Positions 17,568-25,184 of a stretch of 61,717 nucleotides of DNA are shown here, one piece after another. This DNA comes from Asaia bogorensis (lineage in GTDB: Bacteria; Pseudomonadota; Alphaproteobacteria; Reyranellales; Reyranellaceae), in NCBI GenBank assembly GCA_945889625.1, contig CAMDCE010000028.1, positions 1 to 61,717 of the forward strand. The letters are read 5' to 3'. The notes under the pieces were generated by a model. The model had not been told where the DNA came from and did no database searches. It was given only the letters and a program-made list of their open reading frames with translations. The stretch's first letter is position 1. The number at the start of each line of letters is the position of its first letter. A program made the translations under genes and the position numbers.

Positions 17568-17605
17568 CGCGCTCCGAGACCTCGCAGGGCGTGCCGCCGA
17601 AGCGG
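17568..17605 (-). pseudogene. Remnant of an LLM oxidoreductase gene 3' end
   Basis: These 38 bases match 18710-18747 inside the intact LLM gene at 37 of 38 positions, in the same orientation. Read on the minus strand they give RFGGTPCEVSER, against RFGGTPYEVSER in the intact protein. The rest of the frame is unrelated and broken. This is a leftover of a duplicated or recombined gene end, now on the other side of the Bug/TctC gene. Confidence 0.7.
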
Positions 17606-17623
17606 TCGCCGGTCAAATGGGGC

Positions 17624-18601
17624 TCACACCGGCTTGATGTTGCCCTTGCGGATCACCTTGGCCCACTTCTCGGTTTCGTCGGCAATGAACTTGCCGAACT
17701 CGGCCGGCGTCATCGGCATGGCGATGCCGCCCAGATCGGCGAACCGCGCCTTCATCTTGGGATCTGCAAGGCCTGCGTTTATTTCCCTCTCGATCCTGTC
17801 GATGACCTCGGCCGGCGTGCCTCTCGGCGCACCCACGCCGTACCACGCATTCGTCTCATAACCTGGGACGAACTCGGCGACGGTCGGAAGGTCCGGCATT
17901 GCCTCCGAACGCGTGGCGCCAGTGGTGGCGAGGCCGCGCAGCTTGCCGGCCCTGATGTACTCGATCGACGAGGGAGGCGTCGGGAACAGAACCTCCACTT
18001 CGCCCCCCAGCAAGGCGAGAAGCGCCGGTCCATTGCCGCGATAGGGCACATGAACCAGGTTGACGCCGGCCATCATGTTGAACAGTTCGCCGGCGAGATG
18101 GCCTGCACTTCCGATTCCGGCCGAGCCGACATTTACCTTGCCTGCGTTGGCTTTGGCGTAGGCGATGAACTCAGGCAGCGTCCTGGCCGGCAACGAAGGA
18201 TTGGTCGTCATGTAAAGGGGGATGCTCATGATCCCCGCCGCCGGCGCGATATCGCGCATGAAATTGAAGCTGAGATTGGCGTAGAGGGTCGCATTGATGG
18301 CGGCCGGGACGCCCACGAACAGGAGCGTGTAGCCATCGGCTGGTGCGTTGACGACGATCTCGGTCGCAATATTGGTGCCCGCACCCGGCCGGTTCTCGAC
18401 GATGAATTGCTGGCCGGTCCGCTCCGAAAGCCATTGGCCCATCAGACGCGCGACGATGTCGTTGCCACCGGCGGGGGCAAAGCCGACAACCCAGCGGACC
18501 GGTCGGGCCGGATAGGCCTGAGCCGAAGCCCCGCGCGAGAGGGCCAGGAGCGTGGTAGCGCCTGTTGCCAGATGGAGAAATTCCCGGCGCAAAGATTTCA
18601 T
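17624..18601 (-). CDS. Bug/TctC family substrate-binding protein
   Basis: A 325-residue periplasmic receptor of the tripartite tricarboxylate transporter type. ATG at 18601 follows GGAGGGG. The N-terminus MKSLRREFLHLATGATTLLA has a Tat/Sec-like signal, and the mature start YPARPVRWVVGFAPAGGNDI is the hallmark of Bug proteins. Other blocks are FIVENRPGAGTNIATEIV and LVHVPYRGNGPALLALLGGE. Bug proteins bind carboxylates and aromatic acids. No TctA/TctB membrane genes are adjacent, so it is an orphan receptor, as is common in this family. It lies between the LLM gene and a remnant of an LLM-like gene end. Confidence 0.9.
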   Translation of the reverse strand: MKSLRREFLHLATGATTLLALSRGASAQAYPARPVRWVVGFAPAGGNDIVARLMGQWLSERTGQQFIVENRPGAGTNIATEIVVNAPADGYTLLFVGVPAAINATLYANLSFNFMRDIAPAAGIMSIPLYMTTNPSLPARTLPEFIAYAKANAGKVNVGSAGIGSAGHLAGELFNMMAGVNLVHVPYRGNGPALLALLGGEVEVLFPTPPSSIEYIRAGKLRGLATTGATRSEAMPDLPTVAEFVPGYETNAWYGVGAPRGTPAEVIDRIEREINAGLADPKMKARFADLGGIAMPMTPAEFGKFIADETEKWAKVIRKGNIKPV

Positions 18602-18632
18602 GGACTCCCCTCCTGCAGCGGCCATATCGGCC

Positions 18633-19724
18633 TCACGCCGCCTGCGCCGCCTTGACCGGCCCCCACGACTTCACCACCGGCAATACTTCCTTGGCGAACA
18701 GTTTTAGCCCGCGCTCCGAGACCTCGTAGGGCGTGCCGCCGAAGCGGAAGGCGACGTTCATCTCGAAGTCGCCCAGCAGCTTCCGCCTGGCCTCCAGCCC
18801 GCGCAGGATCTTGTCGGGCGTGCCCCAGGAGGCGGCCTGCATGAAGCCCGTCACCGCGCCGTCGAGGCCGCTCTTGCGCGCGATCTCGGCCTTCTGCTGG
18901 TAGGCGTCGTAGCCCTTCACCGTCTTGAAGTGCTCGCCGAGGAATTCGTAGTGATGGAAATTGCTCTCGACGAACTTGCCTTGGTACCTGCGGGCCTCGT
19001 CCTCGAGCGTGGCGGTGTTGGTGCCACAGACGCAGAACTCGGTCAGCAAGACGGTGGGCGGCTCGGTGCCATGATACTTGCGGTGCAGCGCGCGGCCGTG
19101 CTCGATGACCGGTGCGCGCATCTCCCACGGCCGGTCGGCAAACATCACCAGGTGGGCGCCGAGCTTGGCCGCCGAGTCGACGGAGTCCTCGCTCGAGGCC
19201 ACGGCATAGATGCGGCCGTCGAAGGTATGCTGCGGCCGCGGGCGGATCTCGACGCGCGGCTGCTTGTAGTATTTGCCGTCGCCCTCGATGAAGCCGGTCT
19301 TGAGCGCATTGACGATCATCGGCGCCGCCTCGTCGAAGCGGCCGCGCGATTCGTCCATGCTGAGGCGGAAGGCGGCGAACTCGCGGCGCGCGAGGCCACG
19401 GCCCAGGCCCAGCCGCAGCCGGCCCTTGCTCAACATGTCGAGCACGGCGGCATTCTCGGCGACGCGCAGCGGATCGTGCCAGGGCAAGATGACGGCGGCG
19501 GTGCCGACGTCGATGCCGGGACACAGCGCGGTCAGGTGCGTCATCAGCGCGAGATTGTCGGGCACGAATGAGTAGTCGTTGAAATGGTGCTCGGCCGACC
19601 ACAGGCAGTCGAAGCCCGAGTCGGCGGCGATCCGTGCCAGGCGGATCTCCTCGTCCCACACGCGATCGTCGGGGCAGTTTTCCCAGCCGTAGCTGGCGAA
19701 CACCATCATCATGCCGACGTCCAT
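18633..19724 (-). CDS. LLM class flavin-dependent oxidoreductase
   Basis: A 363-residue luciferase-like monooxygenase (TIM-barrel, F420- or FMN-dependent group). ATG at 19724 follows GGAGGAA. Typical features are the opening VGMMMVFASYGWENCPDD, ARIAADSGFDCLWSAEHHF with the conserved EHHF block, KGRLRLGLGRGLARREF and VASSEDSVDSAAKLGAHL. These enzymes oxidise aldehydes, alkanesulfonates, nitrilotriacetate or similar compounds with a reduced flavin. The substrate is unknown. It is 31 bases upstream of the Bug/TctC gene and probably in one transcript with it. Confidence 0.87.
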   Translation of the reverse strand: MDVGMMMVFASYGWENCPDDRVWDEEIRLARIAADSGFDCLWSAEHHFNDYSFVPDNLALMTHLTALCPGIDVGTAAVILPWHDPLRVAENAAVLDMLSKGRLRLGLGRGLARREFAAFRLSMDESRGRFDEAAPMIVNALKTGFIEGDGKYYKQPRVEIRPRPQHTFDGRIYAVASSEDSVDSAAKLGAHLVMFADRPWEMRAPVIEHGRALHRKYHGTEPPTVLLTEFCVCGTNTATLEDEARRYQGKFVESNFHHYEFLGEHFKTVKGYDAYQQKAEIARKSGLDGAVTGFMQAASWGTPDKILRGLEARRKLLGDFEMNVAFRFGGTPYEVSERGLKLFAKEVLPVVKSWGPVKAAQAA

Positions 19725-19853
19725 GGGGCTTCCTCCGTCGTTGGTTGGAGAAATGCTTTCATGGGCCGGCAGCGGCCGCAACGTCTTCCAGCCGCAAAGC
19801 GATCCACGACGCAGCGGCGCGGCAATCGTCGCAGGGCGCGCCGGTCTTGCGGA

Positions 19854-20024
19854 TCAGGCGGGGTTGATCTGCAGGCCGCCGAACAGCCAGAGCGCCACGA
19901 CAACGACCAGTATCAGGCCGAGCACGCCGCCAAGGCCGGAGCCGCCATAGCGACTGTAGCCATAATAGCCGCCCCCGCCACCGAGCAGCAGGATCAGGAC
20001 GACGATGATCAAAATGGTAGTCAT
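19854..20024 (-). CDS. Small Gly-rich two-helix membrane protein (DUF3309-like)
   Basis: A 56-residue protein starting MTTILIIVVLILLLGGGGGY, with a second hydrophobic helix near the end and a Gly/Tyr-rich linker. Size and N-terminus resemble the DUF3309 group of small membrane proteins common in alphaproteobacteria. Function is unknown. ATG at 20024 is preceded by a GGAAGGTGG ribosome-binding site. An upstream in-frame ATG at 20054 is less likely. Confidence 0.6.
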   Translation of the reverse strand: MTTILIIVVLILLLGGGGGYYGYSRYGGSGLGGVLGLILVVVVALWLFGGLQINPA

Positions 20025-20111
20025 TTTCCACCTTCCAGGAGGAGCCGAGTTCAACCGTCAACGCCGCCGAACGGCGGATGTTCCCCGGCGTTGGCAGGGG
20101 GTGGACTCTCG

Positions 20112-20399
20112 CTACTCTGCGGCGTCGCTATTGCGGCCGTCGGCGTCTTGGCTGTCGCTGTTGTCGTTTCCGGCCAGTGGGCCGATGACGTGGAGGACGC
20201 CCTTTTTCTCGTAACGCACGACATCCGCCGCCGGGATTTCGAACGACGGGCCGCCCGGTCGCAAGAAGGCACAGGTCCGGGCGTCGTCGAGTTCGATCAT
20301 GGAGTAGGCGCCCTGCGGCAGGGTGCTGCCGCGGTCGATCTCGACCCTCCAGCCGGAGGGCAACTCGCTGATGTCTACGCTCGTGCCCTTGTGACCCAT
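20112..20399 (-). CDS. Hypothetical 95-aa protein
   Basis: A small acidic protein, MGHKGTSVDISELPSGWRVE through VRYEKKGVLHVIGPL, with a polar Asp/Asn/Ser-rich tail. The ATG at 20399 follows GGGAGG. It looks like a single beta-rich domain and has no motif that I can name. It is probably real because the frame uses GC-rich third positions like its neighbours and has a good ribosome-binding site. It is upstream of the small membrane protein on the same strand. Confidence 0.55.
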   Translation of the reverse strand: MGHKGTSVDISELPSGWRVEIDRGSTLPQGAYSMIELDDARTCAFLRPGGPSFEIPAADVVRYEKKGVLHVIGPLAGNDNSDSQDADGRNSDAAE

Positions 20400-20618
20400 G
20401 AGAACCTCCCTCAGAGACAGGCAGAACGCTAACGCCGTGGCGCGGAACTGGTTTCGTCCACCGGCGGTACCTGTCGAACACTAGGCGGCGGGACAGTGTG
20501 GGTCTGTCCGCTACTGACCGGTGCAAAAGTTCGCCGCGAGTTTTCCCCAGGCGCGGCCGCGCCGCCGGCGGCGCAGCTCCTACGCCGCCCATTCAAATGG
20601 GGAGGAGCGTTGGATTGG

Positions 20619-20663
20619 CCAAGCGCGTCGTTCAGACCGCCCAGCGCATCGAAGGCCGGCGCC
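20619..20663 (-). pseudogene. Remnant of a carboxymuconolactone decarboxylase gene 3' end
   Basis: Read on the minus strand this gives APAFDALGGLNDALG, against APALNALGGLSDVLG at the very C-terminus of the intact double-CMD protein (gene end near 21480). The nucleotides are about four-fifths identical. The flanking frame is not CMD-like. An AT-richer gene lies between the remnant and the intact copy, so the remnant may mark a recombination event that brought that gene in. Confidence 0.6.
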
Positions 20664-20682
20664 CGTATCAACGAATATATTC

Positions 20683-21447
20683 TTACGTGAGCTTGTATTG
20701 CCTCTGAAAAAACGCCGAATGCAGTCCGCCGTCGGGCGGTCTGGCGGCGATATGTTGTGTGATTTGCGCTTTTTCTGAACTGTTTCCAGCGACCATCAGC
20801 ATGACACGATTTACCGGAATGGTTTTAAGCGTCTGCCGTTTCAACAGTTCATCAAGAATATTTTCCGGCTCACCCTCGGGAACAGCAATCCAATATCTCA
20901 AGGCTTTAAGCATACTCTGCGTCTTGGGGTCATACGCCTTGTAGTCACCTGCAACATAGTGCGTACCCAGAGTTTCAATCCTGGCTAAGCAGATTGGTTC
21001 TCCCGCGCCATCCGGATCTTCTGCACTATGGTCAGTATGCAGACCATGCGGTTCGGGAACTGTAAATTTGCCGTACGCATAGTGTTCTTTGCGATAGCGC
21101 GCTGAAGGAACGAGTACGCTCATCATTTCATCAACGTCGTCATTATAGAGCCGCACATAATTCGCCATCGTGTCGGGAGTACCGTCGACGAATTTCTCTG
21201 CCAACCAACTGTCATCGACATATACCGTTCTGACATCGTCGAACTGCTTCGCATGTTCATAGATCGCCTTCCTCGCGGCGTCGCGGAAGCGGGCAATTGG
21301 TATGGGCAAGTGCGTATGCGCTTCGCGATCATTGAAATTCGCATGCATGCGTTCAATGAGAGACCAATGTTCGGACGAGAACTGCACTGGCTCCAGTATT
21401 TTTAGTCGGGGCTGTAAGGTCGCCCATGCCTGCTGAAGAGATGTCAT
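20683..21447 (-). CDS. Unknown protein, AT-richer gene (possible transfer)
   Basis: A 254-residue cytoplasmic protein without signal or membrane segments. The base composition is clearly less GC-rich than every neighbour. It has an acidic region (VRLYNDDVDEMMSVLVPSAR) and a block EPHGLHTDHSAEDP with an HxD pair, followed by LGTHYVAGDYKAYDP and a C-terminus PPDGGLHSAFFQRQYKL. The HxD and the overall layout faintly recall non-heme Fe(II)/2-oxoglutarate dioxygenases, but no clear distal His/Arg pair can be assigned, so I leave it unnamed. It lies between a CMD remnant and the intact CMD gene. Codon use and composition suggest horizontal acquisition. Confidence 0.6.
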   Translation of the reverse strand: MTSLQQAWATLQPRLKILEPVQFSSEHWSLIERMHANFNDREAHTHLPIPIARFRDAARKAIYEHAKQFDDVRTVYVDDSWLAEKFVDGTPDTMANYVRLYNDDVDEMMSVLVPSARYRKEHYAYGKFTVPEPHGLHTDHSAEDPDGAGEPICLARIETLGTHYVAGDYKAYDPKTQSMLKALRYWIAVPEGEPENILDELLKRQTLKTIPVNRVMLMVAGNSSEKAQITQHIAARPPDGGLHSAFFQRQYKLT

Positions 21448-21476
21448 GGTCTTTTTACCAGATAACTTTGCAATCT

Positions 21477-22241
21477 TTAGCCCAGCACGTCGCTCAGCCC
21501 GCCCAGCGCGTTCAGCGCCGGGGCAAAGCCGCTGATCGGCGCGGTCTGGATCACCGCCTCGATCACCTCGGTGCGGCTCAACCCCATGTTGAGCGCCGAC
21601 TGGCCGAACTTCCTCACCTGGCCGTCGAGCTTCAGCGCCGTGAAGGCCGCCACGGCCACCAAGGCCCGCCGCCGCAGGTCGAGGCCAGGCCGGAACCAGA
21701 TCTCGCCATAGCCGTACTGGATGGCGAGCGGGTAGAGCGCGCCGGTCACCGTGTTGCCGGGCTTGGCGTAGCCCTCGGTGGCGCGATCGCCGTGCAGCTG
21801 CTCCATGAGCTGCCGGCCGCGCGCCGCGAGCGCCTCCAGCGTGTCCTCGCGCGCGGTCTCTTCCGGCAGGGCGATGCCGCGCCGGGCGAACGCTTCGCCG
21901 GCCGCCGCGACGGCCTCCTCGGATGCGGCGAAGCCGGCATAGATTCCGACCTGGATCAGGACCTCGACGATCGCCCGGGCGGAGAGGCCGAGGTCGAGCG
22001 CCGCGCCGACATGGCAGCGGAGCTTGGGCAGGCGCTGCACGGCGCCAAGGGCCGCGAGCGCGCAGACCATGCGGTCATCGAGCGCCAGGCCGGGCCGGCT
22101 CCAGATCGCGCCGTAGCTCGTCTCGATGTTGAGCGTGCGCAGGATCGCCGGAGCGCCGTCGTCGTCGTCGCCGAACAGGCGCCGGCGCATGGCCTTGCCC
22201 TGCTCGCGCAGCGCGGCGCGCGTGAGTTCCGTATCCAACAT
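21477..22241 (-). CDS. Carboxymuconolactone decarboxylase family protein, two domains
   Basis: A 254-residue protein made of two CMD/AhpD-like helical domains. Each has the pattern seen in ALGAVQRLPKLRCHVGAALD with LSARAIVEVLIQVGIYAG, and again in TALKLDGQVRKFGQSALNMG with LSRTEVIEAVIQ. The CxxC of AhpD is absent, so peroxidase activity is unlikely and a decarboxylase or lactone-related role fits better. The gene is divergent from the methyltransferase gene, with the two starts nearly touching (22241 against 22267), so they share a very short control region. Confidence 0.82.
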   Translation of the reverse strand: MLDTELTRAALREQGKAMRRRLFGDDDDGAPAILRTLNIETSYGAIWSRPGLALDDRMVCALAALGAVQRLPKLRCHVGAALDLGLSARAIVEVLIQVGIYAGFAASEEAVAAAGEAFARRGIALPEETAREDTLEALAARGRQLMEQLHGDRATEGYAKPGNTVTGALYPLAIQYGYGEIWFRPGLDLRRRALVAVAAFTALKLDGQVRKFGQSALNMGLSRTEVIEAVIQTAPISGFAPALNALGGLSDVLG

Positions 22242-22266
22242 GGCTGTACTCCCCTATGGTGCCCGA

Positions 22267-23028
22267 ATGCGCAAAACTTCGCCGTTTCCCATCGAGTCAC
22301 AGACCAGCCCGCGCGACAAGGTGTTCCTGCTGGCCGCCCAGCGCCTGATCCGCGATGCAGCACCCGCCTACGACTATCTTGAGATCGGCTCGTTCCTCGG
22401 CGGCAGCCTGGCGCCCTTTCTCGCCGACCCGGCCTGCCGGTCGATCCTGTCGATCGACGAGCGCGGCCGCACGCTCGCCGACGAACGCGGCGCGCTATTC
22501 GACTATGCCGGTGTCAGCACGCAGTCGATGCTCGACCGCCTGCACGGGGTGGGGCTGGCGACGGCAAAACTCGCCACGCATGACGGGCCAATCGACACGC
22601 TGCCGCCGCCGGGCCGGCTATTCGACCTGGCTTTCATCGACGGCGAGCATACCGACCAGGCCTGCTTCCGCGATTTTCTGTGGGCCCTGCCGCTGATGAA
22701 GGAAAATTCGGCGATCCTGTTCCACGACAGTTCGCTGATCTACAAGGCGGTCGGCCTGATAGCACTTCTCCTGCGCAAGGAGGATCGGCCTTTCGCCTTG
22801 CTGAAGAACCGGAACTCGGAGATGTCGGCGATCTTCCTCGGCAATCTCAGCCGTTGCGATCTTGGCCGCTACTTCGAGGCCGGCGAGGATTGCGCCGATT
22901 TCTATGCCGCGTCGGAGATTTCCGTGCTCGAACACAATATTCGCAACCGCGTCCGCATCGGCCCCGGCGAGGAGCGTCTGGTTTCCTTCACCGTAGAGCC
23001 ACCCAGGCCGGAGAAGGCCTACTACTGA
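22267..23028 (+). CDS. Class I SAM-dependent methyltransferase
   Basis: A 253-residue protein of the Methyltransf_24 type. DYLEIGSFLGGSLAPFLAD is motif I (the SAM-binding ExGxxxG form), SILSIDERG is motif II, and FDLAFIDGEHTDQACFRDF is the D-G-x-H block typical of this family. The target is unknown; related proteins often methylate sugars or natural products. ATG at 22267 is chosen; an upstream in-frame ATG at 22240 would overlap the start codon of the divergent CMD gene. It ends 86 bases before hyuA. Confidence 0.8.
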   Translation: MRKTSPFPIESQTSPRDKVFLLAAQRLIRDAAPAYDYLEIGSFLGGSLAPFLADPACRSILSIDERGRTLADERGALFDYAGVSTQSMLDRLHGVGLATAKLATHDGPIDTLPPPGRLFDLAFIDGEHTDQACFRDFLWALPLMKENSAILFHDSSLIYKAVGLIALLLRKEDRPFALLKNRNSEMSAIFLGNLSRCDLGRYFEAGEDCADFYAASEISVLEHNIRNRVRIGPGEERLVSFTVEPPRPEKAYY

Positions 23029-23114
23029 GGCAGGCAGATTTCCCTTGCCCGCGCCTCAAGCGCCGCCACATCCTCTCAGCAGTTCACCACATCCGGCAGG
23101 AGATCGTCCGCAGC

Positions 23115-25184
23115 ATGTCCCGATGGCGTATCGGCGTTGATTCAGGCGGGACATTCACCGACGTCTGCCTGTTCGACGAGCAGGACGGCCGGGTGGAGGT
23201 CTGGAAGGTTCCCTCGACGCCCGACGATCCCTCGCGCGGCATCGCCGGCGGTGTCGAAGAGGGCATGCGCCGCGTGGCGCCGCACGACGGCGCGCTGCCG
23301 GCCGCCTCGGTCAGCTACTTCGGCCACGGCACGACCGTGGCGACCAATGCCCTGATCCAGCATCGCGGCGTCAGGACCGGGCTGGTCACCACCGACGGCT
23401 TCCGCGACCTGCTGGAAATCGGCCGGCAGAAGCGGCCGGACCTCTACGACATCCAGGCCGACAAGCCGCCCATCCTGGTGCCACGCGAGCTGCGGCTCGA
23501 AGTGCCCGAGCGGGTGAACCACGACGGCGAGATCGCCACGCCGCTCGACGAGGCCAGGATGCGCGCCGCTGCGCGGGCACTGGCCAAGGCGGGGGTCAAG
23601 GCCATCGCCGTGTCCTTCCTCTACGGCTTCATCCGGCCCGAGCACGAGAAGCGCGCCGTGGCGATCCTGCGCGAGGAGAACCCCGACGCCTTCATCTCGG
23701 CCGGCCACGAGATCGCGCCCGAGTTCCGCGAGTACGAGCGACTCTCGACCGTGGTGCTGAACGCCTATCTCGGTCCGGTGATGGGCGACTACCTCAGCAG
23801 GCTCGGGCCGCGGCTCGCGGCGCTGGGCATGACCGCGACGCCGCACCTGACGCAGTCCAACGGCGGCGTGATCGGCTTTGCGGGCGCGGCCGACACGCCG
23901 GTGCGGACCATCCTGTCGGGCCCTGCGACCGGCGTGGTCGGCGCCCAGGCGATCGGGGCACTTTCGGGCTTCAGCGACCTCATCACCTTCGACATGGGCG
24001 GCACCTCGACCGACGTGGCCCTGCTGCAGGACGGCCGTTGCAAGCTCGCCAACGAAGCCACCGTCCACGGCTACCCGATCAAGGCGCCGATGCTCGACAT
24101 CCACACCGTGGGCGCCGGTGGCGGGTCGATCGCCTATATCGACGCCGGCGGATTTCTGAAGGTCGGGCCGCGCTCGGCGGGCGCCGATCCGGGGCCGGTC
24201 TGCTACGGCCGGGGCAATGACGAGCCCGCGGTGACCGACGCCAATGTGGTGCTGCAGACGCTCAATCCGCGCCATCTCCTGGGTGGCCGCATGGCGATCC
24301 GCCAGGATCTCGCGCAGGAGGCGATCGCGCGGCTGGCCGGCCGGCTGGGGCTCGGCGTCATGGAGACGGCGCAGGGCGTGCTCTCGGTGGTCACCGCCAA
24401 CATGGCGCGCGCCATCCGCGTCATTTCCGTCCAGCGCGGCCACGATCCGCGCGACTACACGCTGATGGCGTTCGGCGGCGCGGGGCCGCTCCACGCCGCA
24501 CGGCTGGCCGGCGAGCTCGAGATGAAGCGCGTCGTGGTGCCGCGCAACCCCGGCATCCTGTGCGCCATGGGCCTGCTGCTGACCGATCTGCGCGCCGACT
24601 TCGCGGCAACCCGGCTGATGGCCGCGGCCGAGGGTGCGCCGTCGCGCCTCGCCGAGACCTTCGCGGCCCTCGCCCAGCGCGCCGAGCGGTGGTTCGGCCA
24701 GGAAGGCATCGCCGCCGCCGACCGGCGCCTGACGCGCACCGTCGACATGCGCTACGAGGGCCAGAACTACGAGCTGGCTGTCGCCCTGCCGGACCGCGCG
24801 ATCGGACCGGCCACGCTCGACGCCCTGATCGCGGGCTTCACCGACGCCCATCGCCAGCGCTACGGCTTCGCGGCCGACGGCGAGCAGGTGCAGATCGTGA
24901 CCCTGCGGCTGGAAGCGGTCGGCACGGTGCGCAAGGCCGCGCTCAGGGCCCATCCCGAGGCGGGGGCCGATGCGGCGGGCGCGATCGCCGAGCGCCGCCC
25001 GGTGTGGTTTCCCGAGGCGCGCGATTTCGTCGAAACGCCGATCTACAGCCGCGACGCGCTGAGGCCCGGCAACCGTTTTGCGGGGCCGGCCGTCGTCGAG
25101 CAGATGGACGCCACCACTCTGGTGCCGCCCGGCACCACGGCGCGGGTCGACGCCTGGCTCAACCTGATCCTGGAGACCGCATGA
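23115..25184 (+). CDS. hyuA: Hydantoinase/oxoprolinase family protein, A subunit
   Basis: A 689-residue cytoplasmic subunit of an ATP-dependent hydantoinase/5-oxoprolinase/acetone-carboxylase-type enzyme. It opens with the nucleotide-binding motif WRIGVDSGGTFTDVCLFDEQ (ASKHA fold). SYFGHGTTVATNALIQHRG and ITFDMGGTSTDVALLQ are the second phosphate-binding blocks, and LMAFGGAGPLHAARLAGELE follows. These enzymes open cyclic amides such as N-methylhydantoin or 5-oxoproline. The substrate is not defined by sequence. The stop overlaps the start of the B subunit (ATGA at 25181-25184). Confidence 0.9.
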   Translation: MSRWRIGVDSGGTFTDVCLFDEQDGRVEVWKVPSTPDDPSRGIAGGVEEGMRRVAPHDGALPAASVSYFGHGTTVATNALIQHRGVRTGLVTTDGFRDLLEIGRQKRPDLYDIQADKPPILVPRELRLEVPERVNHDGEIATPLDEARMRAAARALAKAGVKAIAVSFLYGFIRPEHEKRAVAILREENPDAFISAGHEIAPEFREYERLSTVVLNAYLGPVMGDYLSRLGPRLAALGMTATPHLTQSNGGVIGFAGAADTPVRTILSGPATGVVGAQAIGALSGFSDLITFDMGGTSTDVALLQDGRCKLANEATVHGYPIKAPMLDIHTVGAGGGSIAYIDAGGFLKVGPRSAGADPGPVCYGRGNDEPAVTDANVVLQTLNPRHLLGGRMAIRQDLAQEAIARLAGRLGLGVMETAQGVLSVVTANMARAIRVISVQRGHDPRDYTLMAFGGAGPLHAARLAGELEMKRVVVPRNPGILCAMGLLLTDLRADFAATRLMAAAEGAPSRLAETFAALAQRAERWFGQEGIAAADRRLTRTVDMRYEGQNYELAVALPDRAIGPATLDALIAGFTDAHRQRYGFAADGEQVQIVTLRLEAVGTVRKAALRAHPEAGADAAGAIAERRPVWFPEARDFVETPIYSRDALRPGNRFAGPAVVEQMDATTLVPPGTTARVDAWLNLILETA

